In this document: in pieces, positions 5,970 to 8,397 of the stretch | Numbering within the stretch: the first letter of the stretch is position 1 | How the letters are laid out: each line of letters starts with the position of its first letter | NCBI GenBank assembly: GCA_002316215.1 | Contig: DCDB01000051.1 | Coordinates: 1-8,397, forward strand | From: Lachnospiraceae bacterium UBA1066 | GTDB taxonomy: Bacteria > Bacillota > Clostridia > Lachnospirales > Lachnospiraceae | Reading direction: 5' to 3' | Length of the DNA: 8,397 nt | Notes under the pieces: model-generated | Databases searched by the model: none | What the model saw: the letters and a program-made list of their open reading frames with translations, nothing else | What the model was told of the DNA's origin: nothing | Position numbers and translations under genes: made by a program

Positions 5970-6012
5970 TTTATACTTACGATTTTTATATTTTCAAGTT
6001 TTATATTTTCAA
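5970..6012 (-). promoter_or_regulatory. Duplicated promoter in front of the aldolase gene
   Basis: A 15-bp tandem duplication (TTTTATATTTTCAA at 5984 and 5999, plus strand) produces two overlapping minus-strand promoters of identical form, TTGAAA-N16-TATAAA. The upstream one has its -35 at 6007-6012 and -10 at 5985-5990. The downstream one has its -35 at 5992-5997 and -10 at 5970-5975, but its start site would fall at the ribosome binding site. The upstream copy is therefore the more usable. Confidence 0.5.
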
Positions 6013-6045
6013 TCTTTATCCTTCGTATCTGATTCCAGATTAAAA

Positions 6046-6097
6046 TTTTGATTCTTGCTCTTTATTCTTTCTTTTGATTCTTGCTTTTGATTCTTGC
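6046..6097. repeat. Four tandem 13-bp units in the kinase-aldolase gap
   Basis: TTTTGATTCTTGC occurs exactly at 6046-6058, 6072-6084 and 6085-6097. 6059-6071 (TCTTTATTCTTTC) is a degenerate copy in register. A 13-bp period is not a codon multiple, and the frames across it are short, so it looks noncoding. It lies in the mRNA between kinase and aldolase. Confidence 0.8.
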
Positions 6098-6145
6098 ATG
6101 TGTATCCATCTCTTCTTTTCGTTTTAATTCTTCCGTTAGTTCCTG

Positions 6146-7081
6146 TTATATCGCCGCTTTTTCCACAATGATTTCGGCGAACAGCCTATGGAACACTGCC
6201 GGATCAAAGTCACCGGTATGCGGCGACATGGCGTTGGCAGAGGCAACCGCGGATGCAAATTTCAGCATTTCTTCAGGCTTCATGCCTTTCTCCATGGCAA
6301 CGGCAAAAGCTCCCACCATAGAATCCCCGCAGCCGACTGTATTTACGGCTTCCAGCTTCGGAGCCTGCGTCCGAAAAACTCCTTCATCACAAACCATGAC
6401 GGCTCCGTCCCCGCCCAGGGAAATAACGACATATCGGATTCCGCTTCTCTGCAGCTCTTCTGCCGCTTCCAGAATATCCCTGCTGTCTTCAATTTTCTTA
6501 TTCAAGAGTATCTCGAGTTCATCACGGTTCGGCTTCACCATAGCCGGCTTATGTTTCAACCCGTTTTTCAAAAGTTCACCGCTTGTATCGAGAATAACCG
6601 GAATGCTCATGCTGTCCGCTATTTGTATTAATTTTCCGTATATATCCTGCTGTATTCCCTCCGGTATACTGCCTGAAATAGTCACAACCGAACTTCCGGC
6701 GATCAGCTGCGGAAAGTGTTCCAGGAAAAGCTTTTCTTCTTCCGGCTCCACCCTGCATCCCGGTTCAAGATATTCGGTCGATTTAAACTCCTCATTCAGT
6801 ATATTGATGCAGCTTCTGGTTTCTCCCTGTACCTCTGTAAAATCATGTGCAATTTGATCTTCGTCAAGCAGATGCTCCAGATATTTTCCGTTATAGCCGC
6901 CCACAAAACCTGTCGCTTTCACTTCGGCGCCGCAGAGTTTTATGATCCGCGCTACATTGAGACCCTTTCCGCCTGCTGAATTCCGGCAGGCAGCCACACG
7001 CATCACCGTCCCGTTTTTCATTTTCCCATTTACGGTATAGGCCTTGTCAATGGAAGCATTCAGCGTCACTGTCGTAATCAT
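6146..7081 (-). CDS. PfkB-family sugar-phosphate kinase (tagatose-6-phosphate kinase LacC / 1-phosphofructokinase type)
   Basis: The product is 311 aa, the size of the LacC/FruK group. It begins MITTVTLNASIDKAY, typical of that group. PfkB signature 1 is AGGKGLNVARIIKLCGAEV (36-54). Signature 2 is NTVGCGDSMVGAF (247-259) with the catalytic base Asp253. KPNRDELE (183-190) is the usual conserved block. It phosphorylates a sugar phosphate with ATP. Sequence alone does not separate tagatose-6-P from fructose-1-P or fructose-6-P, but its place between GatD and a GatY-type aldolase argues for tagatose-6-P. ATG 7081 is chosen because AAGGGTGG precedes it; a TTG at 7099 in the same frame overlaps that site. 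It is 35 bp from the gatD stop, so the two are one operon. E. coli gat operons lack a dedicated kinase, whereas Gram-positive pathways often include one. Confidence 0.8.
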   Translation of the reverse strand: MITTVTLNASIDKAYTVNGKMKNGTVMRVAACRNSAGGKGLNVARIIKLCGAEVKATGFVGGYNGKYLEHLLDEDQIAHDFTEVQGETRSCINILNEEFKSTEYLEPGCRVEPEEEKLFLEHFPQLIAGSSVVTISGSIPEGIQQDIYGKLIQIADSMSIPVILDTSGELLKNGLKHKPAMVKPNRDELEILLNKKIEDSRDILEAAEELQRSGIRYVVISLGGDGAVMVCDEGVFRTQAPKLEAVNTVGCGDSMVGAFAVAMEKGMKPEEMLKFASAVASANAMSPHTGDFDPAVFHRLFAEIIVEKAAI

Positions 7082-7116
7082 CGTTTTCCACCCTTTCAAT
7101 CCATAACAAATCTTTC

Positions 7117-8166
7117 TTACGCTTCACTGTCAACCAGAATTTTTCCTTTTACGAGTCCCGGCGTTTTATACCATTCAAAAGCTTCGGCAATCCTGCTGAG
7201 CGGAACTTTCCGGTAAATGAAAGATTCGTCGAACTTCAGCCCGCCTGTCCTGAAGTAATGGGCGACCAGTTCCCATTCCCTGCCCGGGAACGGCGCGCTG
7301 TAGGACATCCACGAACCGGTCAGATTGAATTCCTTCCGATTCAGGTTCTCCCATTCGCTGACCGAAAAGGTCAGCTCCTTCTTCGGTGTCCCGACGAAGC
7401 AGACATTCGCTTTATTAGCTGCCAGCGCAAATGCCATCCGCATCGTTGCTGTATTTCCTGCCGTCTCAAAGACATAATCAAACCCGCGTCCGCCGGTAAG
7501 AGCCATCGCCTTTTCCATGAAGCCCTCTTCCGCTGAATTGATGCCGGCTGTCGCTCCGAGTGTTTCAGCTAAATCCAGACGTTCCTTTACGATATCAAAG
7601 ACCGCTGTCGTTTTTGCACCGAACAATTTAGCCCATTGCATCGTGAAGAGTCCGATCGTGCCCCCTCCTAAAATGGCTACCGTTTTGCCTCCTTCAAAGG
7701 GAACCTTTTGTATCGCATGTATGGCAATGGTTGCCGGTTCAAAAAATGCACCCTGCTCAAAAGTAACTTCTTCGCCGAACGGAACTGCATTTCTTTCAGG
7801 TACGACGACATATTCGGCAAAGCTTCCGTACTGTCTGGAACCAATGAAAGAATAATGCTTGCAGAGTGAATAATTTCCGTTCTGGCAGTCTTCACATTTC
7901 ATACAGGGAACCAGCGGAACACCGGCCACCCGGTCTCCTTCCTTCACCAGAGTCACGCCCTCGCCTGTCTTTGCAACCGTTCCTGAAAATTCATGGCCGA
8001 GTACATTCGGGAAGAAATGGCACGCGTCGCCGTTGACGCGGGGAACATCGGAACCGCATATTCCTGTATATTTCACTTTGATCAGAACCTCTCCCTTTCC
8101 GGGAACCGGAGTTGCAATCTCTTCATAACGGATATCATTCTTTGCTAAGACAACGCCTGCTTTCAT
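7117..8166 (-). CDS. gatD: Galactitol-1-phosphate 5-dehydrogenase (zinc-dependent MDR alcohol dehydrogenase)
   Basis: The product is 349 aa, the normal GatD length. Catalytic zinc ligands are Cys37 (TGICGSD), His58-Glu59 (LGHEFSG) and Glu143 (FFEPATIAIHA). The structural zinc site is Cys88, Cys91, Cys94 and Cys102. The NAD-binding Rossmann motif is GGGTIG (167-172). Sequence typical of GatD includes CGSDVPR, YSFIGSRQYGSFAEY and GSWMSYSAPFPGREWE, which I recognise from the E. coli enzyme. It oxidises galactitol-1-phosphate to tagatose-6-phosphate. ATG 8166 follows AAAGGAG at 4-5 bp; an in-frame ATG at 8229 would add 21 residues unlike the family and lacks a ribosome binding site. A GGCC-N5-GGCC palindrome (8178-8190) lies just before the ribosome binding site. 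It is the first complete gene of the operon here. A related polyol-phosphate dehydrogenase is the main alternative. Confidence 0.85.
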   Translation of the reverse strand: MKAGVVLAKNDIRYEEIATPVPGKGEVLIKVKYTGICGSDVPRVNGDACHFFPNVLGHEFSGTVAKTGEGVTLVKEGDRVAGVPLVPCMKCEDCQNGNYSLCKHYSFIGSRQYGSFAEYVVVPERNAVPFGEEVTFEQGAFFEPATIAIHAIQKVPFEGGKTVAILGGGTIGLFTMQWAKLFGAKTTAVFDIVKERLDLAETLGATAGINSAEEGFMEKAMALTGGRGFDYVFETAGNTATMRMAFALAANKANVCFVGTPKKELTFSVSEWENLNRKEFNLTGSWMSYSAPFPGREWELVAHYFRTGGLKFDESFIYRKVPLSRIAEAFEWYKTPGLVKGKILVDSEA

Positions 8167-8239
8167 TTTTCTCCTTTGGCCAAAAAGGCCGACTTTAACC
8201 GGAGGGCGGCATATCAACGCCCCTGTCATCAGATTTTCA

Positions 8240-8397
8240 TTAATTTACTTTTCTTGAGATTTTACAGGATCCTGGATTTTTAGATATGTTATCCTGGATT
8301 ATGGTTTCTTGGATTGTGGTTTCTTGGATTGCGGTTTCTTGGACTGTGGTTTTTAAATCGTGATTTCTTAGTTCATAGTTTCTTAGTTCGTAGTTTC
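8240..8397 (-). CDS. Possible 3' end of a gene with a pentapeptide-period tail (partial)
   Basis: One minus-strand frame is open from the window edge to a TAA at 8240-8242, 51 codons. The 15-bp repeats are read in phase as five-residue units: NYELR, NYELR, NHDLK, TTVQE, TAIQE, TTIQE, TIIQD, followed by a basic tail ending SRKVN. Several differences between units are synonymous or conservative (TAC/TAT, CTA/TTA, CAA/CAG, V/I). At least one of the other frames is closed by stops. A start codon, if any, is outside the window. Position 5' of gatD would suit another gene of the operon. It may equally be a noncoding repeat that is open by chance. Confidence 0.25.
   Translation of the reverse strand, partial: NYELRNYELRNHDLKTTVQETAIQETTIQETIIQDNISKNPGSCKISRKVN
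8292..8396. repeat. Seven tandem 15-bp units at the right edge
   Basis: Units at 8292, 8307, 8322, 8337, 8352, 8367 and 8382. The first four are variants of TCTTGGATTGTGGTT, the fifth is divergent, and the last two are CTTAGTTCATAGTTT and CTTAGTTCGTAGTTT. The array runs to the window end and may continue. Confidence 0.8.

Noticed and set aside
6081..6857. 258-codon plus-strand frame
   Set aside because: It lies antisense to the kinase gene, has no ribosome binding site, and its serine-rich product looks like a reverse-strand shadow.
8178..8222. GGCC-N5-GGCC palindrome and GGGCG/CGCCC stem before gatD as a riboswitch
   Set aside because: The structures are too small and match no riboswitch I recognise; they may only affect translation slightly.
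8167..8229. 21-residue N-terminal extension of GatD
   Set aside because: It has no ribosome binding site and no counterpart in the family; ATG 8166 has AAAGGAG.
1..8397. tRNA or rRNA genes, insertion-sequence transposase
   Set aside because: No cloverleaf, rRNA core sequence or transposase reading frame was seen on either strand.

Overview
The window looks like a chromosomal segment of a Bacillota (Firmicutes) bacterium of moderate GC. The pointers are strong AGGAG-type ribosome binding sites, intrinsic terminators with U-tracts, TTGAAA/TATAAA-like promoters and a Gram-positive style galactitol/tagatose gene set. A Negativicutes genus such as Dialister is a guess only; nothing here proves the genus.

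Left part (about 1-2220): a terminator hairpin at the window edge, then a short GC-rich coding remnant on the minus strand. An AT-richer two-gene cassette follows, also on the minus strand: an AAA/ABC-like ATPase (886-2157) and an RloB-family protein (236-883), separated by 2 bp. This is the architecture of the AbiL (AbiLi/AbiLii) or RloA-RloB type of phage-defence/abortive-infection system. A consensus-like promoter lies just upstream of the ATPase. Next, still on the minus strand, is a pRiA4b ORF-3-like protein (2375-3484).

Middle (3485-4097): about 600 bp without a supported protein gene but full of structure. It holds phased TTCACA-type direct repeats in front of a TATTAT box, an inverted repeat, a small GGGA-loop hairpin, and five tandem 40-41 bp units, each a terminator-like hairpin plus T-tract. 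A 47-bp stretch at the start of this array recurs at the left window edge (45/47 identical), so about 3.75 kb containing the defence pair lies between direct repeats. The layout before the array is compatible with a short noncoding RNA.

Right part: a CPBP-family intramembrane protease gene on the plus strand (4098-5027) converges with a sugar-phosphate operon on the minus strand. In transcription order the operon encodes galactitol-1-phosphate 5-dehydrogenase (GatD, 8166-7117), a PfkB-family sugar-phosphate kinase (7081-6146) and a class II GatY/KbaY-type aldolase (5955-5095). Together these would convert galactitol-1-P to tagatose-6-P, then tagatose-1,6-bisphosphate, then glycerone phosphate plus glyceraldehyde-3-P. 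The best terminator for this operon sits inside the 3' end of the protease gene. Two gaps of the operon carry short tandem repeats: 13-15 bp units before the aldolase gene, and 15 bp units at the right edge. The right-edge repeats could encode the pentapeptide-repeat tail of a gene that continues outside the window.
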